Positions 22,215 through 35,975 of a stretch of DNA of 64,000 nucleotides are shown here, piece after piece (position 1 is the stretch's first letter; the number at the start of each line of letters is the position of its first letter). The notes under the pieces were generated by a model that was not told the origin of the DNA, did no database searches, and was given only the letters and a program-made list of their open reading frames with translations. A program made the position numbers and the translations under genes. Location: NCBI GenBank assembly GCA_010356995.1, contig ML996692.1, forward strand, positions 631,933 to 695,932. The letters are read 5' to 3'. The stretch is from Trichodelitschia bisporula (taxonomy: Eukaryota; Ascomycota; Dothideomycetes; Phaeotrichales; Phaeotrichaceae).

Positions 22215-24119
22215 CTAATCATCCGTCGCACCCCCAGCCCCCATAGCGACAACGCTCCTTAGCGTCCCAAACGGCAGTACGTCTGCAATCCGCTTCGCGC
22301 CCCCCAACAGCATGACCAGCCGATCAATCCCACACCCCCACCCGGCCGTGGGCGGCAGCCCCATCTCCAGCACGCGGACAAAGTACCTCTGACCCGGCGT
22401 CAACATCTCTAAGCATTTCTCAAAGTCCGCGTCCCCTGACACTACGTCAGACCCCCACCGCTGCACTGCGAACTTGCGTGCCTGCGTAAAAGGGTCATTC
22501 TCCTCTTCGTACATGTTGGCCACCTCAGTACCTGCGACAAAGAACTCGGCACGTGCGCTGACCTCGTGGTCTGTCTCACTGTCACGAAACGTCTTCGCCA
22601 ACGGCGACATGACGGCCGGATGGTGCGTGACGAATGTCGGCCCGATGCAGAGGGGCTCAATGAACCGTGCGCCTAGCGTATCGAGTAGCCGTGCTGCCGT
22701 CGGCTGCGGAGGCAGCGGCATGTCGAGCTTTGTGAACAGTGCGACAAGGTCCTCGGTCGCGGACTTTGAGGTTATGTCCCGCGGAAGCTTCCAGCCCGGA
22801 GCAACAGTTCGGAGTTGCGACATCAGAGTAGGAAGAAAAGGCAGGCGGGGAAATGAAGCAGCAAACGTGCGCTGGGGTGCGGTCAGACTGGTCAATGACG
22901 AGGCGATAAGCGTGCTTGCGCCGTCAATCAGCGTGCTATACAGCTCTTCGGTGGTAGACATAAGATCATCAAGAGTTTTGTAGGGTTGGTAGAACTCGCA
23001 TGTCGTGAACTCGGGGTTATGCGTGGCGTCGATGCCTTCATTGCGGAAGACAGGGCCGATTTCATACACAGCACCCATGTCCGCCGCAATGAGCTTCTTG
23101 AGCGCCAGCTCCTGCGCGATGCGAAGCCGCAGTGGGGAGCCCGAAAACTCGTTTGCGCGTGTCTCGAAGGGCCGAGCGACCGCACCACCTGTATCAGAGG
23201 CGAGGATTGGCGTGGTGACTTTGATAAAGGTTCGTGTGTTGAGGAACTCCTGCATCGTGCGCTCAATGTGGTGGCGCAAACGCAGAAGGTCGCGTTTCTG
23301 CTTGTTCATGGCGAGATCGAGCTGTGGGAAACGGGCCAAGGTGTCGGGGTTGATCACTGTCTGCGGAAGATCGTGCAAAGATGGGCTCAGGGCCTCAGGG
23401 ACGCTGGTGCAGTAGAGCGTAAGCTCACCAGTTGAAGACCGGATAGGTCCTCCAGCGAAAGCTGTCGCAGTGGTATCAGTAAAGCAGTTTGGTGCAGAGC
23501 ATGTGGTTCTAGCGTACAGTAATAATCGCCTTCTTTGATCATACCGCGGAAGCGCTGAAGCTCGTCGCTCGAGGCCAGGCCGCGTCTGTGGATCCACCCC
23601 AGATCACACATCACTTGAACTTTGACATCTGCATGGACAACGTCGACGAATATGAGTTTGGAACCCGCAATCCGGACACCTTTGACCTTGCCTGCACGCT
23701 GCGTTTAGCATAGCGAGTAGCAGCAAGGCGGTGCTCGTACCATGAAGTATTACAGTGTTGCTATCTGGGCGCGGATGCACTTTGCCAGCTAAGGGCATGC
23801 TATGATACTTCTCATGAAACTTGCTAGGAGGCATGATCTCGCAAGCTCCACCGAGATCATCCTTGCCATGCAATCTTGTAATACCCATTCGCGGATACAA
23901 GCTGCTAGGAAAGGCAGACTTGGGCTCAGATTTTGGCCGCCCATCCTTGAGTGCTTGCACTCTCGCCCCATATGTAACCGACGTCCAGAGCCCATCGCCA
24001 ACTGAACGCGAGTGCCGCTGTCGAACAGCATAGTAGAAGCGAAGGTACGCTGCAGGGCAGGTAGGGCGGATGTCCTTGTACAGGTAAGGTCGGAGTGTGC
24101 TACAGCTTGTGTTGGCCAT
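22215..24119 (-). CDS. MSK1: Mitochondrial lysyl-tRNA synthetase, class II
   Basis: Three exons: 23741-24119, 23518-23691 and 22215-23461, with introns of 49 and 56 nt, both phase 1, giving 599 residues. It charges mitochondrial tRNA-Lys. The anticodon-binding OB fold appears after the first junction (HGKVKGVRIAGSKLIFVDVV). The second junction gives GDYYSFAGGPIRSSTGELTL, the usual lead-in to the catalytic core. Motif 2 is FRNEGIDATHNPEFTTCEFY (from residue ~323) and motif 3 is GWGCGIDRLVMLL (from ~558), both intact. The first ~45 residues are basic and hydroxylated with few acids, fitting a mitochondrial presequence. The divergence from cytosolic LysRS and the lack of its N-terminal Lys-rich extension support the mitochondrial call. 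It shares a 510-bp upstream region with TIM10. Confidence 0.9.
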
Positions 24120-24629
24120 CTGAGAACTTAATTAGCATCTGAGCGTCTCTAGCATGCGGTAAAGAATAGAGCGTGAGAAAATGTATCAGAGTGAGCTGAG
24201 TTTGGTAAAATCAGTCGCCGAAGCGTCAGTCGCAACGGTTCTAATGTTATGGATTTGATCATCATTACATCGAGAAGGGGACAATTGAGTCGCATAGAGA
24301 GAGTGTCAACTTACATCTGATGTTAGAGCGCAGAGGTGCGCGATGAAGAATGAAGAAAGTGGAGGATGAGGTCGAGGTATTTAAGGGCCCGGCGAGGAAA
24401 AAAGCTCCGCAAGCTTGGACCTCTAAGAAATTTACGTAGCTCGCGGCGTCCGTGCGTCTCTGCCGCCACCAATTCGATAGAGATCAACCGAAAACGCGAC
24501 ATCATCATCAAGCAATTGAACAACATCCACGCCCACAGTCTGCAGCGCCATATTCGCACTCGAATCCGCCACACTTCTTTGGCCTTAGTTTTCTGTCACT
24601 CCAACCTACACAACTTTCCCACCGACATC
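24120..24629. promoter_or_regulatory. Bidirectional promoter region of MSK1 and TIM10
   Basis: 510 bp between the divergent start codons of two genes for mitochondrial proteins. No single motif stands out by eye. The arrangement would allow co-regulation, which is inference. Confidence 0.5.
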
Positions 24630-24972
24630 ATGTCCTTCCTCTTCGGCGGCGGGCGGCCGCAGCCCAGTTCAGCGGAGAAGATTGCCGCGGCAGAGACCGA
24701 GATAGACATGGTGACCGAAATGTTCAACCGGTAGGACCTGCATTTTCTCCACATTCTTCAGCTAAGTTTACAGCATCGTGCGTTCCTGCACCACCAAGTG
24801 TGTTCAAAACGACTATCGTGAGGGCGAGCTCAACAAGGCCGAGGGTGTGTGCCTCGACCGGTGTGTCTCCAAATTCTTCGAAGTCACCATGAAGGTGAGC
24901 GAGAAGATGCAGTCGGAGGGGGCCGCGAAGGCGGCTGCTGGCGGTACTGGCGGTGGCATGTTTAGCATGTAA
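24630..24972 (+). CDS. TIM10: Mitochondrial intermembrane-space chaperone Tim10
   Basis: Exons are 24630-24730 and 24774-24972; the intron of 43 nt (GTAGGA donor) is phase 2, giving 99 residues. It opens [18 protein letters not shown], like yeast Tim10 (MSFLGFGGG...SSQQKI), which separates it from Tim9. The twin CX3C motifs are CTTKC and CLDRC with 16 residues between them, and [14 protein letters not shown] is highly typical. With Tim9, Tim10 forms the hexamer that escorts carrier precursors and beta-barrel proteins across the intermembrane space to TIM22 and SAM. The Gly-rich tail [10 protein letters not shown] is variable in the family. Confidence 0.95.
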
Positions 24973-25435
24973 TGGGGGAAAACGGACTGCTTTGGGCATA
25001 TACTCGGCGTTTATGTACCTGCTACAATATGGATGGGATGGGTGATGCTTAGGGGGGCTCTACACTCTGTTTAACGATTTCATGTCTGTCCGAGCCTACA
25101 GTAGGCAGAGGTTGTCTCCTGGATGTGGATACATATCAGCCCCTACAGCTGCAGAGCTCGAGCAACTTGTCTCAGGAAATCCGAACAAGGACCAGCACGA
25201 TATCTGGTAAATTTGCATATCAGTTCACCTTATGCCCCAGCTACAACGCGCCTGCAGCAGTAATACCTATTGAGGAAGCCTTTGTGCGCGTCACAAGGCT
25301 CAAATCTCGCTTTTTAGTCTTTCCCAACATGACAAATACACCGACAGATTATCATGAAGTCAATCTTTGAGTATCATACCTGAGAAACCCAGCCAAAAAA
25401 GAAATTTGGATACCTTCGCCGAAGAGACAAAAAGC
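24973..25435. other. Intergenic, nothing recognised
   Basis: 3' region of TIM10 and of the minus-strand tRNA gene. An 81-codon frame (25125-25370) has no recognisable features. Confidence 0.5.
25429..25433 (-). terminator. Pol III terminator T5 of tRNA-Ala
   Basis: Five T residues on the transcribed (minus) sense strand begin three bases after the tRNA 3' end. Confidence 0.85.
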
Positions 25436-25507
25436 TGGACTCGCCGGGAATCGAACCCGGGACCATCCGCATGCTAAGCGGATATTATACCACTAAACCA
25501 CAAGCCC
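25436..25507 (-). tRNA. tRNA-Ala (anticodon AGC)
   Basis: 72 nt with no intron. The acceptor stem GGGCUUG pairs with CGAGUCC and contains the G3:U70 wobble that defines alanine identity; the discriminator base is A. The anticodon arm is UCCGC-UUAGCAU-GCGGA, giving anticodon AGC. The T arm holds GGUUCGAUUCC (B box) and the D arm holds the A-box-like GUGGUUUAGUGG. CCA is not encoded, as in eukaryotes. Confidence 0.97.
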
Positions 25508-26423
25508 AATTGATGAGAGATGATTGCAAACAAAACGAATATGAGCGTTGTAAACAAATTGAGTCGGCACGACCGGGACACGTGAGCATCTGACTGCTTC
25601 GCTTCATGCAGATATACCGGCAGCGCTCACAGCTCTATCTTAAGCTGGCAGGCCAGGTCGACTTTGGAAGTTTCATGGCTGTCTCGGCTCAGCACCCTGT
25701 CGACTTCAGGCGAGCAAAAATTCTAGGCTCGGTGACTCAACAGCGCCGGGAGAGACCGGACCCAGATGAGGGATGAGATGATGATCTGTAGAATGGCGCC
25801 TATACGGCCGGAATCCCTCGGTAGGAAATGACATTCTGTTAATAATATCTATATATTTACAGTGGACCACGAGAAGTTTAGTACATGCGCCACACCGGGG
25901 AGTGTCAGTGGACACTGTTCACCCGGACGTCCATTGACTGTCAAACTCAGCCGTAGAGCAGACCTCTAGACCTAGAGCTTTAGGACGAACACCCAGAATA
26001 AAAATTCTGCCCTGTCGTCCTCCGCTTTCACTGGCTTGCTTTCTTCACCATCCCGTTCCGCAGCTTGCCTCCTTCTTTAGCGGACCCAAGTATGGAATTG
26101 GAATGCTGTCTCTTATTTGCTGCCCGCAGGGCCCACCGAAGCATTCCTGTCGCTTCCTCATGTTCCTATTTTGATATCGGAATTCCGACGGCTCCATGAA
26201 GTTGTGCGCTCCGTTTTGAGAGGTGCTTCCTCTTCGAGCAAGTGACAATTCCGGAAATTCCTAAAGTTCTGGGCCGCTGGTATCCCCCACTAGCATGGAC
26301 TTTGATATACGAGTGGCTGCTAGATAGCACTCGCAAAGCAATGGTTAAGGCTAGGTGAATCCGTATCACCGGTGGGTGGTCGGAAGATGTCCAAAAGTCA
26401 ACTATTTCGAATTTTCAGTCGTT
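25508..26423. other. Intergenic, nothing recognised
   Basis: 916 bp upstream of the tRNA gene and downstream of the next minus-strand gene. No further tRNA box pair or convincing frame was seen. Confidence 0.5.
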
Positions 26424-27261
26424 TCAGGGGTCCGTGATGATTCCAATGGGGATGCCACCCAAGACATCCCCAAGCTCGCTCAGCGTCCTTTCGTATACCT
26501 GTCCTATGCGGAGTTCTCGCTCCATGTCCTCTTCCGAGATTTCCGGTTCGTTCGTGTCCATTTCGTCAACAGTTTCGTTCCAAACTTCTTCCTCTTCCTC
26601 GTCTTCAACTTCATCCGCCTTGCTCAAGGTCTCCATGATGCACCTCCTCGTCTGCTCCACCAAACTCTTTATGCGAACTTTTTCCGTCCCACTGACGGCT
26701 CGACCGTCTTGGCAGCTGGGCAACTCTTCGTCGGTCTCCGCATGTCTGCCTCGTAGCAGCGAGGCAAAGACTAAGTCGAGCTTGTCGAGAAGTTTCAACG
26801 TCGTCTTTGGGGCGGGCGTAAAGCCGGGGAGAAACTGAACCACGAGGGAAGCTATGGTAAGTAGATATGGAACTTGCAATGACGCTGATAACCCCCATCA
26901 GCATAAACTTTCGTTTGTTGAAGGGTGCCTTACGCGTGCCAGAAAGCCAGAGCAGATCAACCGCCTTTTCAATCTCTTTGGCAGCTTCCGGGAAGTTCTT
27001 GAAGCCTTGAACTTGGTGGCTGCCTTGACGTGCGCGTAGTTCGGCTTCATCCCGCAAAGCGTATCTCCTCTGAATTTTGAGTAGGTCCTGATCCAAAAAT
27101 CGAATGAAAGTGGATTCTTTCGTGCTGCCGGGTTTCAAAGGATGCTGGCGTGGGTGTGCAGGCAGCTGAGGAGGTGCTCCAGACAATGACGCTTCGGAGA
27201 GTGGAGGCGAGAGAACAGAAGGATTCGGCGCAAATACTTGAGGGGGAGATGAACTGTCCAT
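26424..27261 (-). CDS. Conserved fungal protein (often mislabelled 'DMC1'), function unknown
   Basis: Exons are 26934-27261 and 26424-26884; the intron of 49 nt (GTAAGG donor) is phase 1, giving 262 residues. The first junction restores WLSGTPSLQVPYLLTIASLV, a block I recall as conserved among Pezizomycotina. Other likely conserved parts are TFIRFLDQDLLKIQRRYA (residues ~55-75), LLDKLDLVFASLLRGR and GTEKVRIKSLVEQTR. An acidic stretch (VEDEEEEEVW) precedes a C-terminal helix (IGQVYERTLSELGDVLGG). Relatives are sometimes annotated as a meiotic DMC1 protein, but there is no Walker A/B or RecA core here, so that name should not be carried over. It is mostly helical and soluble. Biochemical role is unknown. 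Confidence 0.8.
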
Positions 27262-28499
27262 AACTGCAGAGGATGCGCGCCAGATTTAGAGAACGCAAGA
27301 TTGGGAATTGAGCTTGCTAGCTACTGGTAAGGGGCTTTATATATCATCGGCAAGAGGGAGGGCAGATGGTCGCGGTACATGACGTGAGGTCGGGTCAAGC
27401 GACCTAGGGCCATGCGAAGAGGTCGTGGCTGCCATTGTCCGCCAAAATACATAGATATGGCGGCCACAACTTTTTCGGTAGCCCTCCAACCCTTGCTTGG
27501 CATGTGGCTGTGGAGTGCGCCACAACAGTTCTCATCCAACTTCGTCAGGAGACTCGCTCAAAGCCATCGCACATACCGTACAGTAACGTTCCACAGAGGG
27601 TTACTGTGCTCTGCGGACTCGGGCATTAGCCTCGAACTCCTTCCTTGGAATGATTAGTGGTGATATCTTTCTCTGTCAGGTTTGAAATATGGGGTTACAT
27701 CGAGCGGGAGTACCAAATCCGGTTTGCATGAAGATCCCGAGTCTAACAGTACGAGTTTACATCCAGAATCAAGAGTGTTCGTCTCTGGACTCTTCTAATT
27801 TCCAGCATCGGCGAGTTTTCCTTGGTTTTTTTCCGTCTTACTGGCACTGTAGTATGGCAAAGTGAATGTGGTAGGCCTCACTGGTGTGGCCTGATGCCCT
27901 TCCTTGTTCAAAATGCTGCTGTACAACAAATCTGTCTGAAGAGCACAGCGACGATGAGCATTCAGATGCCTAACTGTACGAAGAATTAGCCTTCGTACTA
28001 TCAACCTTATGAAACAGCAGCCGATGGCGGTTAAGACAACCGAAGTGTAGTCAACAAGTCGACCTCCAGCAACAACTCCATCATAACTCCACCATCACTA
28101 CATCACAAACCAAATGCCGTCAACCGGCAACTTGTCGGATGGAAATGGTTGGATAAAAAAAGTTTCGCATGCCACAACGGCTGTTTCTCAGCGTGCATCA
28201 GATTGAGGTAGGCGCGGCTCGCGCCAGGTCAGGGCAAGTTTCATATCATGCTCAGAAGCGGCAGGTGTGCTAACAAACCGCAGCTCATCACTGCTGCTCC
28301 CAGAGGATTCTCTTAACAAAATCTCCGCTGGCTTCCAAGTCAGCTTGCGAACTCTTTGCTATGCAGCCTTGCAACCCCGACGCCCAATTCTCACCATCAA
28401 TCGCCTTCGACGAGGCGTACTCCGAATCCTGGATCTGTGGTGCCGCTTTCGTCAGCCAGCCGTCGTTCGTGCCTACCTTGTTCTAACGTCTTTACAACT
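27262..28499. other. Upstream region of two divergent genes
   Basis: 1.24 kb between divergent starts. It contains CCGTACAGTA at 27576-27585, forming part of a perfect 8-bp inverted repeat (ACAGTAAC ... GTTACTGT, 27580-27607, 12-base spacer). A stop-free stretch precedes the acyltransferase start but has no in-frame ATG. Confidence 0.5.
27580..27607. repeat. 8-bp inverted repeat with 12-base spacer
   Basis: ACAGTAAC at 27580-27587 and GTTACTGT at 27600-27607 are perfect complements. It overlaps one copy of the recurrent CCGTACAGTA word. It could be a dimeric protein-binding site or chance. Confidence 0.6.
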
Positions 28500-29996
28500 A
28501 TGGAGATCCTCTTCACGATCATCCGGAATACTTTCTCTCCACTACTTCCGAGCTATTTCCAAAGCCGCACCGCCGATGTCAAACCGTTCAGGATAACTAC
28601 CACTTCTGCCCTGGATGGCATTCGAGGCATCGCGGCTCTTTTTGTGTTCTGCTTCCACCTCCTTTTCTCGTACCAACAGTTCATAGAGTACGGCTATGGC
28701 CAAAGCGACCAAAATATGCGACTTGTTCAGTTTCCATTCCTGTCCATCTTCCATCGGGGCCATAGCATGGTAGCCGTATTTTTTGTCGTTGGAGGCTATG
28801 TACTATCACTCAAACCACTAAAGCTCATCTCTTCTGGGCAAGTGTCCTCTGCGCATGATGTACTTGCATCCTCAGCACTCCGCCGTGTCATACGACTCTA
28901 CCTACCAGCCTTTGTTGCGACATTTTTGACAATGATCACCGTCTACTTTGGTCTCTGGGAGTATCCTCGGCAGTTCATTGATACCACCGAATACAAAAAG
29001 TACATCTTTTATGCGGATGCACATCCAGCGAGGCAATCAAACTTCAAGGCACAAATCAAAGACTGGCTCACAGAAGCCATGGGTCTGACCGGCATCTTCA
29101 CTTACTACAACCACGGCTTTTCCATGCCGTACTACAACTCGTACGACCCGCACCTTTGGACGGTTCCCTTCGAACTCCGCTCTTCACTTACTCTCGTTCT
29201 GATGCTGCTAATGCTCTCCCGCTGTACTCACCGGGCAAGGGTCGTCTTGCTCCTTGTGGCAATCACCTTTTGCGCAACTTGGGACCGCTGGGAACTGGTG
29301 GCCTTCCTCTCTGGTTCGGTGCTCTGCGCCTTGGATACGAATGCGTCCCCTTCATCAGCAACAACTTCGCCTACATCAGTTGGAGAACGAAGTGATTCGA
29401 AATTGCCCTTGCACTCTTCCTCAGCGTTTAGTACCGCCGAGACAGCTGTTTTGCCTCGGAAATGCAGCTGCCGCCGTCTTCCATGGATGCTCCTCTTCAT
29501 TGCGAGCATTTACCTGCTATGTACACCGAACTTCGCTGCCGATTCAACGCCGGGCTATGTCGCACTATCATCTCTTCTTACGCCAACAACATACACTGAT
29601 CCCAAGCGAGGACCCCAAACGCTTGGTGCCATTGGTATCACTTGGGCTGTGGCGAACTGCCCCACCCTTCAACGTCCATTCAACACCAGATTTGCACAAT
29701 ATCTTGGGAAGATAAGCTACGCATTCTACATCGTTCATGGCCCTGCAATTCATATCATCGGATATTCGGTTACTCCTGCGTTGTGGCGAGCTGCTGGGGT
29801 GACTATGGCGGACGGTGCTGGCGCGGTCAGCCCTGCTTGGGCAAAGTACTGGACCTGTCTTGCACTGGGAACAGCAGTTCTTGCTGTTGTAATTGCGGTG
29901 GTGGCGGATTGGTTTTGGCGTATTGTCGATGTGAGGTGCGTGAAGGTGGCGAGGTGGTTTGAAGATGTCTGCTCGAGCGCGGCTGTGGAGCCATAG
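28500..29996 (+). CDS. Acyltransferase-3 family multi-pass membrane protein
   Basis: Single exon from the ATG at 28500, 498 residues; the frame is open further upstream but has no earlier ATG. The family signature is SALDGIRGIAALFVFCFHLL near residues 36-55, with the conserved His in the first membrane segment. It is followed by GHSMVAVFFVVGGYVLS, then RRVIRLYLPAFVATFL and DPHLWTVPFELRSSL. About ten hydrophobic segments are visible, ending with KISYAFYIVHGP and a final hydrophobic helix. A Ser/Pro-rich loop lies around residues 280-325. Members transfer acyl groups to sugars, sterols or secondary metabolites in membranes. The substrate cannot be told from sequence, and no biosynthetic cluster surrounds it. 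Confidence 0.85.
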   Translation: MEILFTIIRNTFSPLLPSYFQSRTADVKPFRITTTSALDGIRGIAALFVFCFHLLFSYQQFIEYGYGQSDQNMRLVQFPFLSIFHRGHSMVAVFFVVGGYVLSLKPLKLISSGQVSSAHDVLASSALRRVIRLYLPAFVATFLTMITVYFGLWEYPRQFIDTTEYKKYIFYADAHPARQSNFKAQIKDWLTEAMGLTGIFTYYNHGFSMPYYNSYDPHLWTVPFELRSSLTLVLMLLMLSRCTHRARVVLLLVAITFCATWDRWELVAFLSGSVLCALDTNASPSSATTSPTSVGERSDSKLPLHSSSAFSTAETAVLPRKCSCRRLPWMLLFIASIYLLCTPNFAADSTPGYVALSSLLTPTTYTDPKRGPQTLGAIGITWAVANCPTLQRPFNTRFAQYLGKISYAFYIVHGPAIHIIGYSVTPALWRAAGVTMADGAGAVSPAWAKYWTCLALGTAVLAVVIAVVADWFWRIVDVRCVKVARWFEDVCSSAAVEP

Positions 29997-30355
29997 AGAT
30001 GATACCAGGTCTTTTACTTAGCATTGTGCTTGGCGGCTGGAGTTACTCCTGGTCCCAAACTAGATAACTGGATCAATGTTCACCGACATAAATATGTCCT
30101 TCCGACATGTGACGATGTGAGGCTGAGATCCAATCAATTATCCTAAAACGGACTGGCGCGCCAAGAGTAACGCGAACTCGCGAACGCGCTCTGGACGCGC
30201 CAGCGAAATTGACAATCGCCTTCAACTGACGACGAACCACTCCGTACGAAGCGCGAAGGCAACTGTATCTTGGTTGTACTCCCCGAGTCTGAATTACTCC
30301 TTATTGAAACTACAAAGACACTGGGTATCGATTTGGGAACCACCACTTGCCCACC
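29997..30355. other. Intergenic region carrying the MCM3 promoter
   Basis: 359 bp between the acyltransferase stop and the MCM3 start. The only notable content is the ACGCG cluster listed separately. Confidence 0.6.
30154..30200. promoter_or_regulatory. ACGCG (MCB/MBF-like) cluster upstream of MCM3
   Basis: The palindrome TGGCGCGCCA at 30154-30163 is followed by ACGCG-containing words at 30169-30174, 30183-30188 and 30195-30200, plus a CGCG at 30179-30182. All lie 155-202 bp before the MCM3 ATG. ACGCG(T) is the known site of the Mbp1-Swi6 type G1/S factor (MBF) in fungi, and MCM genes are classical targets. Function here is inferred. Confidence 0.65.
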
Positions 30356-33268
<2,913 letters not shown>

Positions 33269-33824
33269 GAGAGCTTCGGACCGGGCGTTGATATGGGGAG
33301 GTGGAGCATGTTGAGATTGGTGTTTGGTTGCGGCAAGGGTATGGAAGCGGTGATGATGGGTGATGATGGGATGGGGGTCAAGATACCAGATACGCATGCA
33401 ATCCGTTTTACGTTGCTTCTAGCTTGCAACTCATAATTGCAACGGTTTACAATGGCTCGAAGATTTTGATGTCAGTTCTCTTACATGGCATAAAATCAGG
33501 TCATGAGTCGGGGCAACTGTTGTAATGAAGTGGTTACATTGAAGGCGCTGGAACAAACTCATTCCAAGTCAGGTATCTTTCTCAGAGCTCGTGGGTATTC
33601 CAAAGGAAACTCAGAAGCTGCGAAGAGATACAGCCTCAGCCACCCGTCGTGCGACACCTACCGCCCACTTTGTCACCCGGGCAACCCCGAATGCAGTCCA
33701 TATCATACAAGGCAAACCGCGAAGAAGCACACTTTCCAAGCGCCAGAGACGCCCACATAACCCTCCCACGTAGCCTCCAGCCCCGAACCCCATCAGAAAC
33801 ACAAAAGCAAGTGAAAACCGCCGT
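33269..33824. other. Intergenic between convergent MCM3 and RSC8
   Basis: 556 bp holding the 3' regions of both genes. No gene or structured RNA was seen. Confidence 0.5.
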
Positions 33825-35975
33825 CTACAACTCGAGAACCCTTGACTCGCCCACCGGCAGCGGCGCCACGTCGCCCGCCTCCGCATTACGGCGCTTGACG
33901 CCAACTTCACCTTCGCGAGCAGCAGTCACCATATCACGCACGAGGCTCATGCCCTCCTGCGGCCCAAGGTTCATGGCGCGGACAAAGGCCTCCTCCACCT
34001 GCTGAACGCGCTTCTGGAACGCAAGGCGGTCGAGGAAGAGTGCCTGGCGACGACGCTCCAGATCGCGGCGTTCGGCGGCCAGTAGACCCTCCAGCTCGGC
34101 GAACTGGTTGAGCTTAAGGTCGAGCTTGGTCATTTGCAGGTTCGCCGCGGCGTTAATGAGGCGCGTGGCGTTACGTTCCTCGTGCGAGGCGAGGCCAGCG
34201 GCACGCGATGCCGTCAGGGCAAACGGCAAGGTAGACAAGGGATCGGACCGGATCGCGGCGTCGATATCCATAGCAGAGTCGTCCGGTTTGACGGCCGACC
34301 CAGCGGAAGGCTCAGCATCCGGATCGCCACGCTCGAGGCGGTTGAGAATGTCGCGGCGAACCTCATCGGTGGCCTTGCCAGCGGCGATAGTCGCAAGCCT
34401 AGGATCTGCCAGACCGACGAGGAAGCTCATGACCGAGAGAACGGGGTTCTCGGCAGTGGAGAATGGGATGCGGCCATTCCCTAGGTACGACAGGGCCTTA
34501 GAAGAGCGCGCCGCAAGGTTGTCTTGACCATCCGGCTCCTGGTACTTGTCCTCGATCTCCATCTGCAAGAACTTCATAACACAATCCTCGCGCGTGCGAG
34601 TACCGACGTAGTCAGAAATCTTGTTCCAGTCATCATCGTACATCTCCAGGCCTTCCAGCAGTAGAAGCTCCTCCGCCTCCGTCCATGGGGCATCGGGGTC
34701 GGGGATGATGGAGTATGCCTCGTTCTCAAGCTTGGTGAAATCCGCATTCGAGCTGTTGACCGGATACCGTTTTTCCATGAAGCAGGTTGGGCAGATGTCG
34801 TATTTCGTCTGCTGAGCAGCAGAACCAGTCACTCCGGGCGGCGGGGCCTTAGAGTTGTGGTAACGCACGCGCGTACAGTCATTTCCGCAGGTGAAGCAGA
34901 AGTACTGACGCACGGGTTCCTTGAGGGCTTCCTCCAGCTCCTTCGCGCCGGATTCACCAGTACCGTTGGCGGTCGAAGACTCGCCATTGGCAATCTTCTC
35001 CTTGATCTCGGCGGGCGTGGCTTCCTTGCCGTTGGACTCGTAGATGTTACGCCTAATCTCGAAGGTGGTGTCAGATTTGGAGGGTGTTCCAGCTTTGGCA
35101 AGACGGTCTGTCCGCGGGTGCGGTTTGCCCGATGTAACAGTGGTGTTCGGCGCCGGCTGAACGGCTTGCAAACCGCGCGGCGTATCAGCGATGAGGCGAA
35201 AATGGCCGGTGAAAGGAGGGCCGATGTTGCTGGGACGAGTATCGGGGTCAACCTGGACGCGATTAGATAAGAAACCATGCAACAAGCTGCCTCGTACTTG
35301 GTAGTTTATCAGACCCCAGGATTCGAGAAAGCCATGCACGCGCATAAGAGCGCAGACGTCACCGCACAGGTTGCGACGGCAGGCAGTGAAGGTAAGGTAC
35401 TCGACAGGATTCAGACGGTAGGTATTGATCATGAAATCTCTCGCGTCCTTGTACGTCGCCGGCGTCTTGCTGTGATTCCGGCTGTTGAACCACTCAGGCA
35501 GAGCCTTCTTCTCGATGTTGTGGATCGCATGCATGTCGAACCACGTGCTGTAGCTCGGAAGGATGATTTGATGAGTCTGAGCAGCGAGATGCGATCGAGC
35601 AGCAGATTCTATAGCAGCTTTGTTAGCAGCTTCGGCCTCGGTATCGGCCTCGCGCTTGCTGTCGGAAACCCCACCCATCTCGGTGTCCTCGGGCGCATCT
35701 GCCGACGCTTTCGTTTGGTCTTCGGATTCTGTGCCGTCGCGCGCGGGGGTAGGGCCCGCAGTGGGAGACTTTGATTTCCTAGCCGGCAAGCTGAGATTTT
35801 CTACGTCTTCGGACATATCGATGTCTAGATGCCTCAGTACTAGAACCAGAATACGAAACACGAAGCCAGGTCAGGATGTGACAAACAAAAAAAAACACCC
35901 ACCTTCGACAGCCGACTGTTGGCCAGAGACGTTGTCCTGGACTGGTGATGCACTAGCACCTTCATGCGACGCCAT
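33825..35975 (-). CDS. RSC8: SWI/SNF-RSC chromatin-remodelling subunit Rsc8/Swi3
   Basis: Exons are 35903-35975, 35299-35824 and 33825-35253. The introns are 78 nt (35825-35902) and an in-frame, stop-free 45 nt (35254-35298), giving 675 residues. Removing the second intron restores GLINYQVDPDTRPSN, as in relatives. The SWIRM domain is at ~110-190 (LPSYSTWFDMHAIHNIE to the GLINYQ junction). A ZZ-type zinc finger is at ~317-360 (YFCFTCGNDCTRVRYHN, CPTCF). The SANT domain is at ~388-435 (PWTEAEELLLLEGLEMYDDDW). A C-terminal coiled coil (LLAAERRDLERRRQALFLDR) dimerises the subunit. It forms the scaffold of the remodeller core. The N-terminus is acidic and disordered. Confidence 0.93.
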
